DNA from: a virus
Reading direction: 5' to 3' (one strand)
Virus record (IMG/VR): IMGVR_UViG_3300033153_005813
Location: 1 to 42,302 of that record
Length of the DNA: 42,302 bases
Shown: positions 14,791 through 24,231 of the stretch, piece after piece
How the letters are laid out: every line of letters starts with the position of its first letter
Position numbering within the stretch: position 1 is the stretch's first letter
Program-made: the position numbers and the translations under genes
The notes under the pieces: generated by a model
What the model was told of the DNA's origin: nothing
What the model saw: the letters and a program-made list of their open reading frames with translations, nothing else
Databases searched by the model: none

Positions 14791-16325
14791 CAGGTTTTAT
14801 CCTCCCAAATGGTGGTCTCGGCAAGCGTGATGAAGTAGGTGTCAATTCCACTGCCGGCGGCGGGGCTCGCATCGGCGGGCGGGTTCGTAACGTCCGCGTC
14901 GATGATTACCGCTTCGCCTGCTTGATCACCCACGACGATGCAGGCCGACTGGATAGCCTGGAGACGAAGCTTGTACTCCCACCCGGGCTGTGGTGCGGCG
15001 TTGTTCCCTTTGTGCGGACCAAGGGATGCGACCAGTTCACGGATTCCAGTGATGCAGGCGAGGATACGCCCACCGCCAGACGTCACGTGATCGCCGGTTG
15101 GATCGTAGCCGTTAACCCAGCTGTATGGGTTCTGCTCGTCGTCTTCGATCTCGAACCACGTCACCACCTCGATCATGGTGTCCGCCGCGAGACCGTCGCC
15201 CGTGCCAACCTTGGCCACCACCGCCTGCGCCGAATAGATAATCACCCGATGCCCGACCTCAATATCGTCGTGGATGTCCTGGGAGCAGGTGATAGTTTTG
15301 TTGACCTCGTGGAAGGCCGCGACCGTCAGCCCACCGGCCTGGTCGAGCGCCCGCGCGTCGAAGTCACACCGATCGGCATCGCGGGCGGTGTCATTCAAAG
15401 TCAGTGACACCTCGACGATCGACGCCGCCGCAGTCGTGTCGAGTACCCGGGCGCGGTACATGCCACCCCATGGAAGCGACGCCTCCAGCGCGTCCTCGAT
15501 GGTCTGGTGTAGACTGTCGCCGTCCTGAATTTCCCGAGCGGCGCCCTGTTCGCCTCGCTGCAGACACGCAACGTCGGTGCAGCCGTACCCGTACGCCTCA
15601 TCATGGATGCCGTAGTAGACAAAGGCATCGACGTTGCCCGGGTCAGACTCCTCGGCCACCTCTCGCCAGTGCGCCCAGTTCCCACCCATGGGCGCGGTCT
15701 GTAGATGTTTCACGAGACGAGCGCGGCCTTCGCTGTCCGTCTCACGATTGGCACCGTGGTCCAGGTCGACAACCTGCGTGATGGTGGAGTCCATCTGCGC
15801 GGGTGTAGAATCCCAGGTGTACGTCTCAGAGTCCGTCACCTCGACGTTCGTATCCGCGCCGTTGTCGCCGTCCCAGCCTACGCCAATGACCCGGAGTGCT
15901 ACCGTGGTCCCCGCGCCCGCGGGGGTGTGCGTCTCGTCGATCTGGTACTGGTTGCCGGCCGTGTCGCTGAAGGTGTACCCGTCGAGGTCGACCCACCCGG
16001 GACCGCCGAGGGCTACGAACGTAAAAGAATCATCCGCGTACGAACCGCGGGCCTTGATACGGCCGAACCCGCCGGAGCCGTCCGACAGTCCGAAACCCCA
16101 CAGGTACGCATCGAGGATCCAGCCGCTCGCTTTGGTGTATATCAGGTTGTGAAGGAGCCCGTACTCCTGCATCAGGTAAAGGCCGTGGGTGATGTGCGCC
16201 AGGGTATGGCCCAGGATGTCGGCGTCACTACCGGGGCCAGTAGCCGCGCCGACGCGCTTCTCTCTAATCTTGTCGATGATCTCAACAAGTTTAGTCTTGA
16301 ACGTAGGTAGTTCAAAAATTGACAT
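14790..16325 (-). CDS. Mu gp47-like baseplate J protein
   Basis: A 511-aa baseplate wedge protein of the gpJ/Mu gp47 family. The early segment, ASGWILDAYLWGFGLSDGSG, corresponds to the region that joins the wedge; the middle contains WVDLDGYTFSDTAGNQYQI, and RARLVKHLQTAPMGGNWAHWREVAEE is the typical J-family block. The ATG at 16325 follows the upstream stop by 11 nt. An in-frame GTG at 16349 would overlap that gene. It is longer than average, with an extra beta-rich region near 280-420. Confidence 0.8.
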   Translation of the reverse strand: MSIFELPTFKTKLVEIIDKIREKRVGAATGPGSDADILGHTLAHITHGLYLMQEYGLLHNLIYTKASGWILDAYLWGFGLSDGSGGFGRIKARGSYADDSFTFVALGGPGWVDLDGYTFSDTAGNQYQIDETHTPAGAGTTVALRVIGVGWDGDNGADTNVEVTDSETYTWDSTPAQMDSTITQVVDLDHGANRETDSEGRARLVKHLQTAPMGGNWAHWREVAEESDPGNVDAFVYYGIHDEAYGYGCTDVACLQRGEQGAAREIQDGDSLHQTIEDALEASLPWGGMYRARVLDTTAAASIVEVSLTLNDTARDADRCDFDARALDQAGGLTVAAFHEVNKTITCSQDIHDDIEVGHRVIIYSAQAVVAKVGTGDGLAADTMIEVVTWFEIEDDEQNPYSWVNGYDPTGDHVTSGGGRILACITGIRELVASLGPHKGNNAAPQPGWEYKLRLQAIQSACIVVGDQAGEAVIIDADVTNPPADASPAAGSGIDTYFITLAETTIWEDKT

Positions 16326-16336
16326 TGCCGTTGCCC

Positions 16337-16714
16337 CTAGCTTTTCCACCCTGTCGGTAGGGTGTGCTTTATATTATCCCCGGTCGTGCGGTCTGTAAAG
16401 TCCGCATCGAACGACAGCGCCCCGTCGATATTCGGGTCGGCCTCAGATGTCACCTCTACGTCGGTCGCTTCGCCGGTGACAGTGAGAGGTTCCAAGGCAT
16501 CATCGACCATGCCGGGGAGCTCGTTCACGGTCTCCTCGTCCATCTTCTCAAGGTTGTGGAACTCGCCCCCGATGACCCGACCGCGACCACCTGGCCACTT
16601 GCCACGCTTCGCACAAATGAGCCGCAGCCCCCGCGACCCGATGCCGTCGTCGGTCTCATAGTTTCCGTCTACGGTGTTCGCGCCGCCCTGGGTGTATTTG
16701 CGATCGGTCGCCAT
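16337..16714 (-). CDS. Mu gp46-like baseplate protein
   Basis: A 125-aa protein at the GP46 position, between the spike and the J protein. Features are DDGIGSRGLRLICAKRGKWPGG near residues 22-43, a helix NELPGMVDDALEPL and a strand VTGEATDVEVT. These fit the Mu gp46/GpW-gp25-like family that joins the wedge to the tube. It overlaps no neighbour but is only 1 nt from the spike stop. Confidence 0.7.
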   Translation of the reverse strand: MATDRKYTQGGANTVDGNYETDDGIGSRGLRLICAKRGKWPGGRGRVIGGEFHNLEKMDEETVNELPGMVDDALEPLTVTGEATDVEVTSEADPNIDGALSFDADFTDRTTGDNIKHTLPTGWKS

Positions 16715-17260
16715 CTACTCCCCCTTGACCTTCGTAGCGGAGCCTCGCACTTTTCCAAGTGAAGTACCAAGGAACGCGGGAACTGGAACGCCAGCGGTCA
16801 CTGCGTCCATCCAGGTTTTCATTTTCGACCCCTGCTCTGCGCTGTCGTCGTCTAGCGCGAGCGCCTTTGTAGCCCCGTCGCCGAGCTTGATGTGTCGTCC
16901 GGACTTCGGCTCGTGGATCATGTCGCCGTTTTCGTCGAGATGGACCATACAACCCTGGGCGTTGTACAGCATGATCTCGCCGTCTTCCGGCTCGCTCAAC
17001 CCGAGGGCCTTGAAGTCGGCCGCATCCTCGCGCGAGGTCACCACAATCAACCCGCCCATGGTCTGCAAATAGACTAGCTCGTGGTCGGTGGGCGGGTTGC
17101 TCCGTAGGCCGTAGGGCTGGGCGTTGTGCACCCCCGCGAGTGGCTGGCCGTGGTAGCCCTCGCCGGTGATAAGCCCGTCCGCATAGGCGGTCTTATGGCC
17201 CCGGAACGCCTGCGCGGCAGCCTCTTGGATCTGGGGTGTTATGTCGTCGCGTGGTTCCAT
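16715..17260 (-). CDS. Mu gp45-like baseplate spike protein (gpV type)
   Basis: A 181-aa protein. The helical N-terminus is followed by an OB-like region and a beta-rich C-terminal part with GGLIVVTSRED, DGEIMLYNAQGCMVHLDENGD and SGRHIKLGDGATKAL. This is the membrane-piercing spike of contractile phages. The ATG at 17260 overlaps the upstream stop as TAATG; an upstream in-frame extension lies inside the hub gene and is rejected. Confidence 0.78.
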   Translation of the reverse strand: MEPRDDITPQIQEAAAQAFRGHKTAYADGLITGEGYHGQPLAGVHNAQPYGLRSNPPTDHELVYLQTMGGLIVVTSREDAADFKALGLSEPEDGEIMLYNAQGCMVHLDENGDMIHEPKSGRHIKLGDGATKALALDDDSAEQGSKMKTWMDAVTAGVPVPAFLGTSLGKVRGSATKVKGE

Positions 17261-18510
17261 TACAGCGCGTAGTATTCCATGGTGGCGCGGAGCTTGTTTG
17301 CCCACACCGAATCCGAGGTGGTGTCGTGATTCACGGCCATCCAGATGTCCGACGGGATAGGCGTCAGGTTGGTCTCCGGTCCACTGTCCCCGTCGTAGGT
17401 GAACTGGCGCCGTAGGACGTAGTGAGGGCCCTTGACCGCCTTCGGTTGATAATCCACGTCTACAATCGTATCCACGGCCCACAGGGGGCCTATTCCGCCG
17501 TCGTCTGTGGACATAATGTCCGTAGTGCGATGCCCTGCAACGTTCACCTGAAAGCCGTAATTCCGGACGATGTTCTCCTCAGCCATGGTCCGCGCTTTGC
17601 GGACCAACATTTTCTTGTCCTGGATGCGCTTGACGGCCTCGATGTGCGTCTTCGGAAGTCGCCGCTGCAGCGTGTCAAACCAGAACGACTTCGACGGGTC
17701 GCGGGCGACGGCGTAGGAGCTCAGTTCCTTGCCCTTTTGGGCCTTGCCTTTGTACCCCTGCCCGACCAGCGAATAATCACTGTATCGATCCCCGATGTCG
17801 GGCGACCGTGACGCCGTACAATTCGACGCGGTCAGGTTTCCGTCGTCGTCCATATGCACGAACAATTTCCCGACCGGATCCTGCTGGTATTCCGGGCGGG
17901 CCATGACCAAATGTCCATCGGGCGCCATCCAGGCATGCACCCCGATGAAGTTCGCGAGGGATTGGATCAGGGCGAACCGGGAACCACCCACCTGAGTCGG
18001 CTCCTTGAAAATACGCTCCCCGTTGAATGCGCCCCAGGGCGACCGCTTGCGAGTCTTCTTGCCCTTTCGGCCACTCACTGCAAACCTAAAATCTCCGTAG
18101 TCCGTGATTACGCCGGGGACAACTCCGCCCCACGGGTCGAGTAGCTTCGAGACGATGCGTTCGAGGGTCATATTCGTCAGGTCGAGCAGCGGCGCCTTAT
18201 CATCGTCCAGCAGGCCGCCGAAGTCCCGCCCGGTCAACTGCAGCTGTACGCCGCCGTCGTCAGCACTGTCGGGGGTCGCCTCGATGAGTCCTGTCATCTG
18301 CAACGAATCGCCGATAAACAGCCGGATGAAATGTCCCGGGATGCGGAAAAAATCTATGTAGTCCTTCCGGGGCTGTACCCTCAAAGTGAACGTATCGGCC
18401 GACTGCATCATGTCGGATTCGATCTCGTAGGATTCCCACGAGTCGATCACCATGATCTCCCCGGTCGGGTCCGTGAGGTGTTCCACCTCTATGCGGACCT
18501 TGTCGGTCAT
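17260..18510 (-). CDS. Mu gp44-like baseplate hub protein (gpP type)
   Basis: A 416-aa protein. The N-terminus (EVEHLTDPTGEIMVIDSWES, ADTFTLRV, RLFIGDSLQMTGLIEA, LQLTGRDFGGLLDD) is the typical gpP/gp44 hub pattern with the conserved GRD. The C-terminal two thirds contain RSPDIGDRYSDYSLVGQGY, typical of the family. It forms the central hub that holds the spike. It overlaps the gp43-like gene by 4 nt. Confidence 0.8.
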   Translation of the reverse strand: MTDKVRIEVEHLTDPTGEIMVIDSWESYEIESDMMQSADTFTLRVQPRKDYIDFFRIPGHFIRLFIGDSLQMTGLIEATPDSADDGGVQLQLTGRDFGGLLDDDKAPLLDLTNMTLERIVSKLLDPWGGVVPGVITDYGDFRFAVSGRKGKKTRKRSPWGAFNGERIFKEPTQVGGSRFALIQSLANFIGVHAWMAPDGHLVMARPEYQQDPVGKLFVHMDDDGNLTASNCTASRSPDIGDRYSDYSLVGQGYKGKAQKGKELSSYAVARDPSKSFWFDTLQRRLPKTHIEAVKRIQDKKMLVRKARTMAEENIVRNYGFQVNVAGHRTTDIMSTDDGGIGPLWAVDTIVDVDYQPKAVKGPHYVLRRQFTYDGDSGPETNLTPIPSDIWMAVNHDTTSDSVWANKLRATMEYYAL

Positions 18511-19430
18511 GCGGCCACCGGGATCGAAATGGTTACGGCCGGCGGAATTGCGAACGGGTCCAGGATGACATTGTCCGCCATCAGGGCGACAATGTTGTCC
18601 TCGTTGATCGCGATGCCGGCGTCCTGCATCATGCCAAACAGGTCAGCCGGGCCCTGGGTGACGAAGGCGGCGACAGTCCCCGCGGCGGCCTTCGCGTCGT
18701 CCACCGCGTCTCGAACGGTGGCCACGATAAGCCCCGGCCCCGACTGGATTGTGTCGGCCATCCCGCCCATGAACGACTCCACCTCGCGGGCGGCGTCCAC
18801 TAGCGTGTTGGCGGTCTCGGCCAAGGCGTCGAGCCCGCGGGCTAAGTCCTGCCAACTGGCCTCACCTGTGATCATGTCGGCGAAGGTATCGTCAACGTCC
18901 CCGAACGCCCCAGAGAAGGCGTCCCCGGCGTCACTGAATGCGTTCCCGTCCGCGGTGGGCATGTCGTCCAGATCGTCGACATCTCCCGCGAGTTTGTCGA
19001 AAATAGACAGCGCTTTCGCCTTCGCCGTCGGGATTGAGATGGTCCCCAGGTCCAGCGTTTGTACGGCCGGGTCGTTGCTCTCGACAAACGAGAAACCAAC
19101 CTGAAAATAACCCCACAGGCCCACGCTTGCGGGGATGTCCAGATCTTCCATGTGTCCGTCGATGGACTTCAGCAGCGGGTGAGTCCAAGTTACCGTGCTT
19201 GCACTGTCGCCCAGTGCGACAAGCTTCTTGACCTCGGGCACCGTACAAAGACAGGTCACCGAATCCACGATTGACGACCGCCCGTGCTTCTTGACGTTGT
19301 CGCCCTTTTCGCCCGGCGTCCCGTGCTTCGAGGTGCGCCACTGGTAGCGACGGCGGACGTCCACCACGAGTAGTGGCATGGTCTCCAGGTGGGCCTTTAC
19401 CGCGTAGGGTTTAAAGGTGCCGTCCATCAC
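18507..19430 (-). CDS. Mu gp43-like DNA circularisation/baseplate protein
   Basis: A 307-aa protein. The N-terminal part (about 40-125) has the DNA_circ_N-type pattern: a short basic region, SIVDSVTCLCTV, WTHPLLKSIDGH and WGYFQVGFSFVESN. In this family it acts as a tail/baseplate component after the tape measure. The C-terminal half is a long helical, Ala/Asp-rich region. It overlaps the tape measure stop by 4 nt and the hub by 4 nt. Confidence 0.72.
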   Translation of the reverse strand: MMDGTFKPYAVKAHLETMPLLVVDVRRRYQWRTSKHGTPGEKGDNVKKHGRSSIVDSVTCLCTVPEVKKLVALGDSASTVTWTHPLLKSIDGHMEDLDIPASVGLWGYFQVGFSFVESNDPAVQTLDLGTISIPTAKAKALSIFDKLAGDVDDLDDMPTADGNAFSDAGDAFSGAFGDVDDTFADMITGEASWQDLARGLDALAETANTLVDAAREVESFMGGMADTIQSGPGLIVATVRDAVDDAKAAAGTVAAFVTQGPADLFGMMQDAGIAINEDNIVALMADNVILDPFAIPPAVTISIPVAA

Positions 19431-21502
19431 TTCTTCTTCTTTCGACTGCGGCTGTTGGTTACGCCGGCCGGGGTGTTTTTTGGATTGGCGATCGTAACCT
19501 TGATGTTCTGCCTTGCTATCAACGCCTTCTCAATTTTCCCGAGCATCGCCAACACGGGCGCGGCGTCCGCTACCATGGCCTGCTTTTGAGATTCAGATGG
19601 CGCAAACTCGCCGGTCGGCAGGTCCATCGCCCCCGTGGTGGCTCCGGCGATGTGCTGCTTAAACCCGGAGAGCTTGTGAAGCAGAAGCTTCCGTTGATCC
19701 GCCGACAGGTTGGCAAGCTTCGACGGGTCGACCTCAAACTGTCCAGCGCCAAGCCCCTTTTGACCGACGTTCCCCAGTAGCTTGTCAACCATGGACATGG
19801 TGCCTTTGCCCTTGCCCCCGGCGAACGCCTGAAATCCTTCGGTGCCCTGTTGTTCAAATATGTCGCGCATGCCAGAGCCGCGACCGTACCAGTTTTTGTT
19901 TAGTTTTTTACGGTACCGATCTTCCCTTTGTGCACTCCCGATCGTCTCGCCCAGGTCTGCTATCTCCTCCACGTCGCCGAGAAGGGGCAGCGCGAAGGCC
20001 GCCGCGGTGGCAGCCCCGGATCCCATCTTCTGCCGTCGGGTTCGTTTTCTCCCGCCGCCGCCTGGAACTATCACGGCGCCGCCGCCACCGCCTGCGCCAC
20101 CGCCGCCACCGCCTGCAGCCACAGCGGTACGGGTCAGGCTACTAAGGAACATCGCCATTTTCGCGCCCGTCCAAAGAGTCAGCAACGTTCTCCAATTATC
20201 AATTAACCAACTCGCCCCCTTGCCCAGCGACGGCATCATCGCGCCCAGTTTGGTGAGCGCCGGCAAAAGGTGCTCGTGGATGTTGTTCTTAAGCCGCTCA
20301 ACCGACTTGTTCCAGGCGTCGAGTTGGGGTGAGAGCTTGCGCTTTCTGGCGACCCGCTTCCCGATAGTGGTCTCATCGCCCGAGCCTACCAGCGTGTCAA
20401 ACGAGGTCAGACCACCCTGACCGCTGGCCGTGGCGCCGACCTTGTTACCAAACCCGACGCGCGCCTGCTGCAACATCGGCAACATGGTCTTAATTCCACG
20501 CTTGCCAAAGGTTCCGTGCAGCCAGGCCATGATGCTCTTCTTGCCCTTTTTGCCGCCGATCTTCTTACCGGCCTTTTCGAGCTTCACGATGGAGTTAGTG
20601 ATGAGCTTGAACATGGTCGCCAGGCTTTTAAATTTCCCGCCGTCGGTCAGCTTAATCCCGAGCGCTTTTTCAATCGTCCCCTGTTTGGCGACCATTGCCT
20701 CCTGGGCACGCTTCAAGGACGTGACACCCTCGGCGAGTGTACCGCTACCACGGGCGGCGATCTGCAACGCCGCTCCATACTCCCGAAGTGCGCCCACCCC
20801 GGAGTGTTTGAACGCCGTAGTGGCATTCAAAATTTCCGGCAGGAATTGAGCCATCGCCGACAGGGGGACCTTGCCCTTGTCAGCCTGCGCGGCGAGAATA
20901 CCAAACGCCTCCTTGAACTGTGCGGGTGCAAGCTTCAACTTGCTCTGCATCTCCACCACGGTCCCGGCGAGGGCGGCCATGCTGGTATTGGTGGAGTAGG
21001 AAACGGCGGTCAAGTCGCGCATGGTGTCGACCGCCAACCGTGTGTTTCCGGTCTGGTCGATGATCACGCTTGCATACGCGGCGATCTCCTCCTTGCCTAT
21101 GCCGAACTCATTGGACGACGATTTGATTTTGGCGCGCAGTCCATCCATCCACTGCTTGGTTTTTTTACCGCGGACGGCGAGGTCAACCAGGGTCTCCTCG
21201 TATTGTTTCGCCTTGCGCATTTCGGACTGAAGACCATAGGCTCCACCGAACGCCGCAGCGGCCTTCAGCGCCCCGCCAGCACGGCCAGCAAAGCCGCCCA
21301 TCTGCCCGGATAGTCGCCGACCGATTCCCGGGGCAGCCGTAGACCGTCCGACCTTCGCAGCAGCGGTGCTAGTCCGGTTCAGGTCCTTCTGCATCCGCCG
21401 CGATGACTTCGAGACGACCTGCTCCGACTGCCGGAGCTTCGACCGCAAACTCTTGTTGTCGACCGTGAGCTCCGCGCCTATGGTGCGTCGTCGGTCAGCC
21501 AC
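19427..21502 (-). CDS. Tail tape measure protein
   Basis: A 691-aa protein that sets tail length. The N-terminus is a helical RAELTV-like/PhageMin-tail region; residues 190-240 contain VDTMRDLTAVSYSTNTSMAALAGTVVEMQ, typical of tape measures. A hydrophobic segment near 445-475 (LLTLWTGAKMAMFLSSL) is followed by an unusual Gly-rich linker (GGGGGGAGGGGG). It ends in a basic RSRKKKK tail. The start is GTG at 21502 with GAGGG upstream. It lies between the tail chaperones and the baseplate hub, as expected. At this length the tail would be roughly 100 nm (1.5 angstrom per residue estimate). Confidence 0.85.
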   Translation of the reverse strand: MADRRRTIGAELTVDNKSLRSKLRQSEQVVSKSSRRMQKDLNRTSTAAAKVGRSTAAPGIGRRLSGQMGGFAGRAGGALKAAAAFGGAYGLQSEMRKAKQYEETLVDLAVRGKKTKQWMDGLRAKIKSSSNEFGIGKEEIAAYASVIIDQTGNTRLAVDTMRDLTAVSYSTNTSMAALAGTVVEMQSKLKLAPAQFKEAFGILAAQADKGKVPLSAMAQFLPEILNATTAFKHSGVGALREYGAALQIAARGSGTLAEGVTSLKRAQEAMVAKQGTIEKALGIKLTDGGKFKSLATMFKLITNSIVKLEKAGKKIGGKKGKKSIMAWLHGTFGKRGIKTMLPMLQQARVGFGNKVGATASGQGGLTSFDTLVGSGDETTIGKRVARKRKLSPQLDAWNKSVERLKNNIHEHLLPALTKLGAMMPSLGKGASWLIDNWRTLLTLWTGAKMAMFLSSLTRTAVAAGGGGGGAGGGGGAVIVPGGGGRKRTRRQKMGSGAATAAAFALPLLGDVEEIADLGETIGSAQREDRYRKKLNKNWYGRGSGMRDIFEQQGTEGFQAFAGGKGKGTMSMVDKLLGNVGQKGLGAGQFEVDPSKLANLSADQRKLLLHKLSGFKQHIAGATTGAMDLPTGEFAPSESQKQAMVADAAPVLAMLGKIEKALIARQNIKVTIANPKNTPAGVTNSRSRKKKK

Positions 21503-21584
21503 CGATCGCCCTCTGTATCATCGCTCGCATCGTACCTTCCGCATCATCATCAACTAACCCGACCTGTCTGCGCGCTTCCCTCAC
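21495..21584 (-). CDS. Tail chaperone -1-frame extension (gpGT-type) or coupled 29-aa ORF
   Basis: A reading frame in -1 relative to the chaperone gene fills the 78-nt space between that gene's stop and the tape measure. It ends overlapping the tape measure GTG. Read through from the chaperone gene it would carry WWRLRRRWCAEVREARR and end MIQRAIGG. No canonical X XXY YYZ slippery heptamer is present in the overlap. A GTG at 21584, overlapping the chaperone TGA as GTGA, could instead start a separate 29-aa peptide. In lambda-like and Mu-like phages this slot encodes a frameshifted chaperone, so a frameshift product is my preferred reading. Confidence 0.45.
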   Translation of the reverse strand: MREARRQVGLVDDDAEGTMRAMIQRAIGG

Positions 21585-22258
21585 TTCGGCGCACCATCGG
21601 CGCCTGAGTCGCCACCAACCGACGACTTGGGCATCCGTGAGATCACGAGCTCCACCGCTTCGATCCGGGCAGCCAGATCTTCCTGCTCCATCATCTCGGC
21701 CAACTTCGTCTCCGCCTCGTGCAGTCGAACGGCCGTAATATGCAAGCAATGCCGAAGCACAGGCGAGCCGGATGATCTCAGAGCCGATCGCCCCTGGGGT
21801 TTTCCCGCCGTCGCTATGATCTCCTCGGTCTCGTCGTCGTCAATGTTCGCCGGGTCGTTGTCGTCACAGAACGCCAGATAGCGAGTCAGCAGGTCCAACC
21901 GCTCAAGCGGCGTATACTCGTCAGCCATCCACTGGGCGATCTCACTAGGGGAGCCATCGCGGATGGGGCTGCCGGTCCCCAGGGTGAGCGCCGCGGCAAG
22001 GCGGTACCAGTCATGCCACTCGGTCAGGATGTCGGCGTTGAACCCCGTCTGCAAGAGTTCCAACGACTCGCGGCGCTCGATGTCCAGCGACTCCATTAGT
22101 TGATCGCTGGCGTGCCGCTGCGCAGCCAGGCGGACGGCAATATCCTCCTTGCCGTCAAGCAGTCGCCACTGCCATTTTTTGCCCTTGAAATCGAATGGGC
22201 CTGAGCGTACTGGTCCGGTAGGCACCAGATCAAACAGTGACTTTTCAACGTCGGACAA
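21581..22258 (-). CDS. Tail assembly chaperone (gpG-type)
   Basis: A 225-aa acidic, helical protein located between tail tube and tape measure, the conserved place for tail assembly chaperones. It contains DFKGKKWQWRLLDGKED, a helical core and a low-complexity C-terminus. These proteins coat the tape measure during tail assembly. An overlapping -1 frame downstream suggests a longer GT-type product. The family call depends on position and size. Confidence 0.65.
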   Translation of the reverse strand: MSDVEKSLFDLVPTGPVRSGPFDFKGKKWQWRLLDGKEDIAVRLAAQRHASDQLMESLDIERRESLELLQTGFNADILTEWHDWYRLAAALTLGTGSPIRDGSPSEIAQWMADEYTPLERLDLLTRYLAFCDDNDPANIDDDETEEIIATAGKPQGRSALRSSGSPVLRHCLHITAVRLHEAETKLAEMMEQEDLAARIEAVELVISRMPKSSVGGDSGADGAPK

Positions 22259-22298
22259 AATGCCCTCCTATGTAGTGAACGGAATGCGGGGCGGACGG

Positions 22299-22679
22299 CT
22301 ACTCGTAGGAGTGATTCGCGAACTTGCCGGAGATGTCCTTCACCAGCTTTCCATCGTCGCGATTGTACGAGGTACCCACGGTATCCATGACCATGGTGAC
22401 GAAACGCTCCTTGCGCCCGCTACACGAGAACGCCCCGGCGTACTCCTCGTCGTTCTTACACCAGCCGTCGTAGTCGATCCCGAACGTCCCATCCGGGAAG
22501 GCGACGGCCTGGCCGGAGAACGTGAACAACACCGGGCCGGTGGTGAACCCCGTCACCTGATCCTTGCCGATGGCAGTGGTCGGAGTCTTCTCCTTGGAAA
22601 TCTCGAAGCTGATCTCCGCGATCCCGTGCTCGGTGACTCCGTCAAGCCGTAGCTCCGCGTTGGGTCCAATTTTTCCCAT
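22299..22679 (-). CDS. Tail tube protein
   Basis: A 126-aa protein directly downstream of the sheath gene, the usual place for a tube. Features are GPNAELRLDGVTEHGIAEISFEIS, an AVAFPDGTFGIDYDGW stretch, and a C-terminal YNRDDGKLVKDISGKF. This fits the beta-sandwich tail tube of Mu/P2-like phages. Confidence 0.7.
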   Translation of the reverse strand: MGKIGPNAELRLDGVTEHGIAEISFEISKEKTPTTAIGKDQVTGFTTGPVLFTFSGQAVAFPDGTFGIDYDGWCKNDEEYAGAFSCSGRKERFVTMVMDTVGTSYNRDDGKLVKDISGKFANHSYE

Positions 22680-22688
22680 GGTCTTCTC

Positions 22689-24227
22689 CTAGTTCCCGAT
22701 CACTCCGCCGCGCTGGCGCAGCGTACCGGCGATGATATACAGACCCATCATGATCGCGAAGTCGGTATCGAAATCGACCCGACCGTCCACGCTTCCGTTG
22801 ACTGCCGCGGTGGCCGCAGCCCAGAGGGTCTCGCGGTTGCGAAGGATGCCCTTCATGTTCTCCGCGTAGATCGTCGCGTGGACGATGTCCAGGACACCGG
22901 CCGGCGTGGTCGTGTTCTTGTCCAGGTTGGTCTCGCCATCCTCTGCAAGCTTCGTTCCGGCTGGGAATGCGGCTTCAAGGTTAGCCAGTAGGTTGTAGCG
23001 GAACCAGTCGGCCCCGTCGACGATCGCCCACGGCTGATGGTTACCCGAGAACAACCGCGCGCTGATGCCCTTGGTCATCAGGTACCGACCGCGGTTGACA
23101 TCCCATGTCAGCGGACAGACGGCGGCCTCCAGCAGAGCGTCGATCTCGTCGTTCGTGAGAACATCCCCGCTCGCCTCGGGCTGGACCATGTAGGGCATGG
23201 CCACGCCTTTGTAGGGGTAGGCCACGTCCGTCTGCTGGCCCCAGGCGTTCGCCATATAGGCGGCGGCGCTGACGTGCCAGGAGCCCGGCGTGGTGGCGGT
23301 GATGTCGAAGGGCATCCCTCCCAGGCGGGTGCGCTCGGCGTCGTCGTCGTCCAAAGCGTCCCGATCGCTGATGATGGTAGCCGACACCTTGCAGAGCGCG
23401 GCGACCTGAAATCCGCGATGACCGATTTCGGCCGCGCACTTCGTCTCCAGGTGCGCGCGAATCAGATCCAGGTTCGTCGTACTGCCGTCCGGCGTCTCGT
23501 CCCAACCGTGCACGATGCAGGGTGTGATGACGTTCACCATATTGGCGAGCGCCGTCGTCAGGGTCGGCCACAGCGTACCGGCGACGATGCCGCCGCCGAC
23601 GTTATCACCCATGCAGAACCCGCCGACCGTCAGCGTGGTGGTGGCCGGCTCGTCGCCGGTGATGATCTGCGCAGTCGGCGCGGTCATGGAGCAGGCGCCC
23701 TTGTTGTTCGCCGTGACCAACACGGTGCCCGCGGTGTTCACCGGGGTGAAGGGAGGCTTCGAGTCGACCGGCAGCAGCGTCCAGGCCGCGACCAGCGCAT
23801 CACCGCACTGGGTGATGGTGGCGCCAGAGTCGACCGAGAAGGAGAACTTCGTCCCGCCGATGTTGACGGTAAAGACGCCAGCGCTCGTGGTCGTGTCGAC
23901 GAATACGAACTCCTGGGTGGCGGCCACCCCGGCCGGCTCGTCCAGACCTACGCCATAGACCTTGCAACCGCCCTGGGAGAGCTTGCCACCCCGGAAGACC
24001 TGCGTCACGATCCAAGCGCCGAACGAACCCGCGCCGAAGAAGGCAATCCCGTCATCCGCGTTCGCGAATGGGGCCGCCGTGACGTCACCATCGCTGGCCG
24101 AGCCAGCGGCCAGGATCTCGCCCATCACGTAAATGTTTTTGTACCCCGCGGCGCTACCGCCTGCGGCGGCGCTCCACACGAGCTCCATCACGGTGCGAGG
24201 GCGTGTGCTGTTGGAAATCTCTCCCAT
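22689..24227 (-). CDS. Contractile tail sheath protein (Mu gpL-like)
   Basis: A 512-aa protein. The early region has GYKNIYVMGEILAAGSA and GAWIVTQVFRGGKLSQGGCKVYGV; the middle has VNVITPCIVHGWDETPDGSTTN and the C-terminal part has LEAAVCPLTWDVNRGRYLMTKGISARL. These fit Mu-like sheath proteins. It surrounds the tube and contracts. It is preceded by a small DUF2635-like gene and followed by the tube, as in Mu. Confidence 0.85.
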   Translation of the reverse strand: MGEISNSTRPRTVMELVWSAAAGGSAAGYKNIYVMGEILAAGSASDGDVTAAPFANADDGIAFFGAGSFGAWIVTQVFRGGKLSQGGCKVYGVGLDEPAGVAATQEFVFVDTTTSAGVFTVNIGGTKFSFSVDSGATITQCGDALVAAWTLLPVDSKPPFTPVNTAGTVLVTANNKGACSMTAPTAQIITGDEPATTTLTVGGFCMGDNVGGGIVAGTLWPTLTTALANMVNVITPCIVHGWDETPDGSTTNLDLIRAHLETKCAAEIGHRGFQVAALCKVSATIISDRDALDDDDAERTRLGGMPFDITATTPGSWHVSAAAYMANAWGQQTDVAYPYKGVAMPYMVQPEASGDVLTNDEIDALLEAAVCPLTWDVNRGRYLMTKGISARLFSGNHQPWAIVDGADWFRYNLLANLEAAFPAGTKLAEDGETNLDKNTTTPAGVLDIVHATIYAENMKGILRNRETLWAAATAAVNGSVDGRVDFDTDFAIMMGLYIIAGTLRQRGGVIGN

Positions 24228-24231
24228 GGTC

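Noticed and set aside
21581-21749. Canonical slippery heptamer for the tail chaperone frameshift
   Set aside because: Zero-frame scan of the overlap found no X XXY YYZ sequence; GCCCAAG does not allow good re-pairing.
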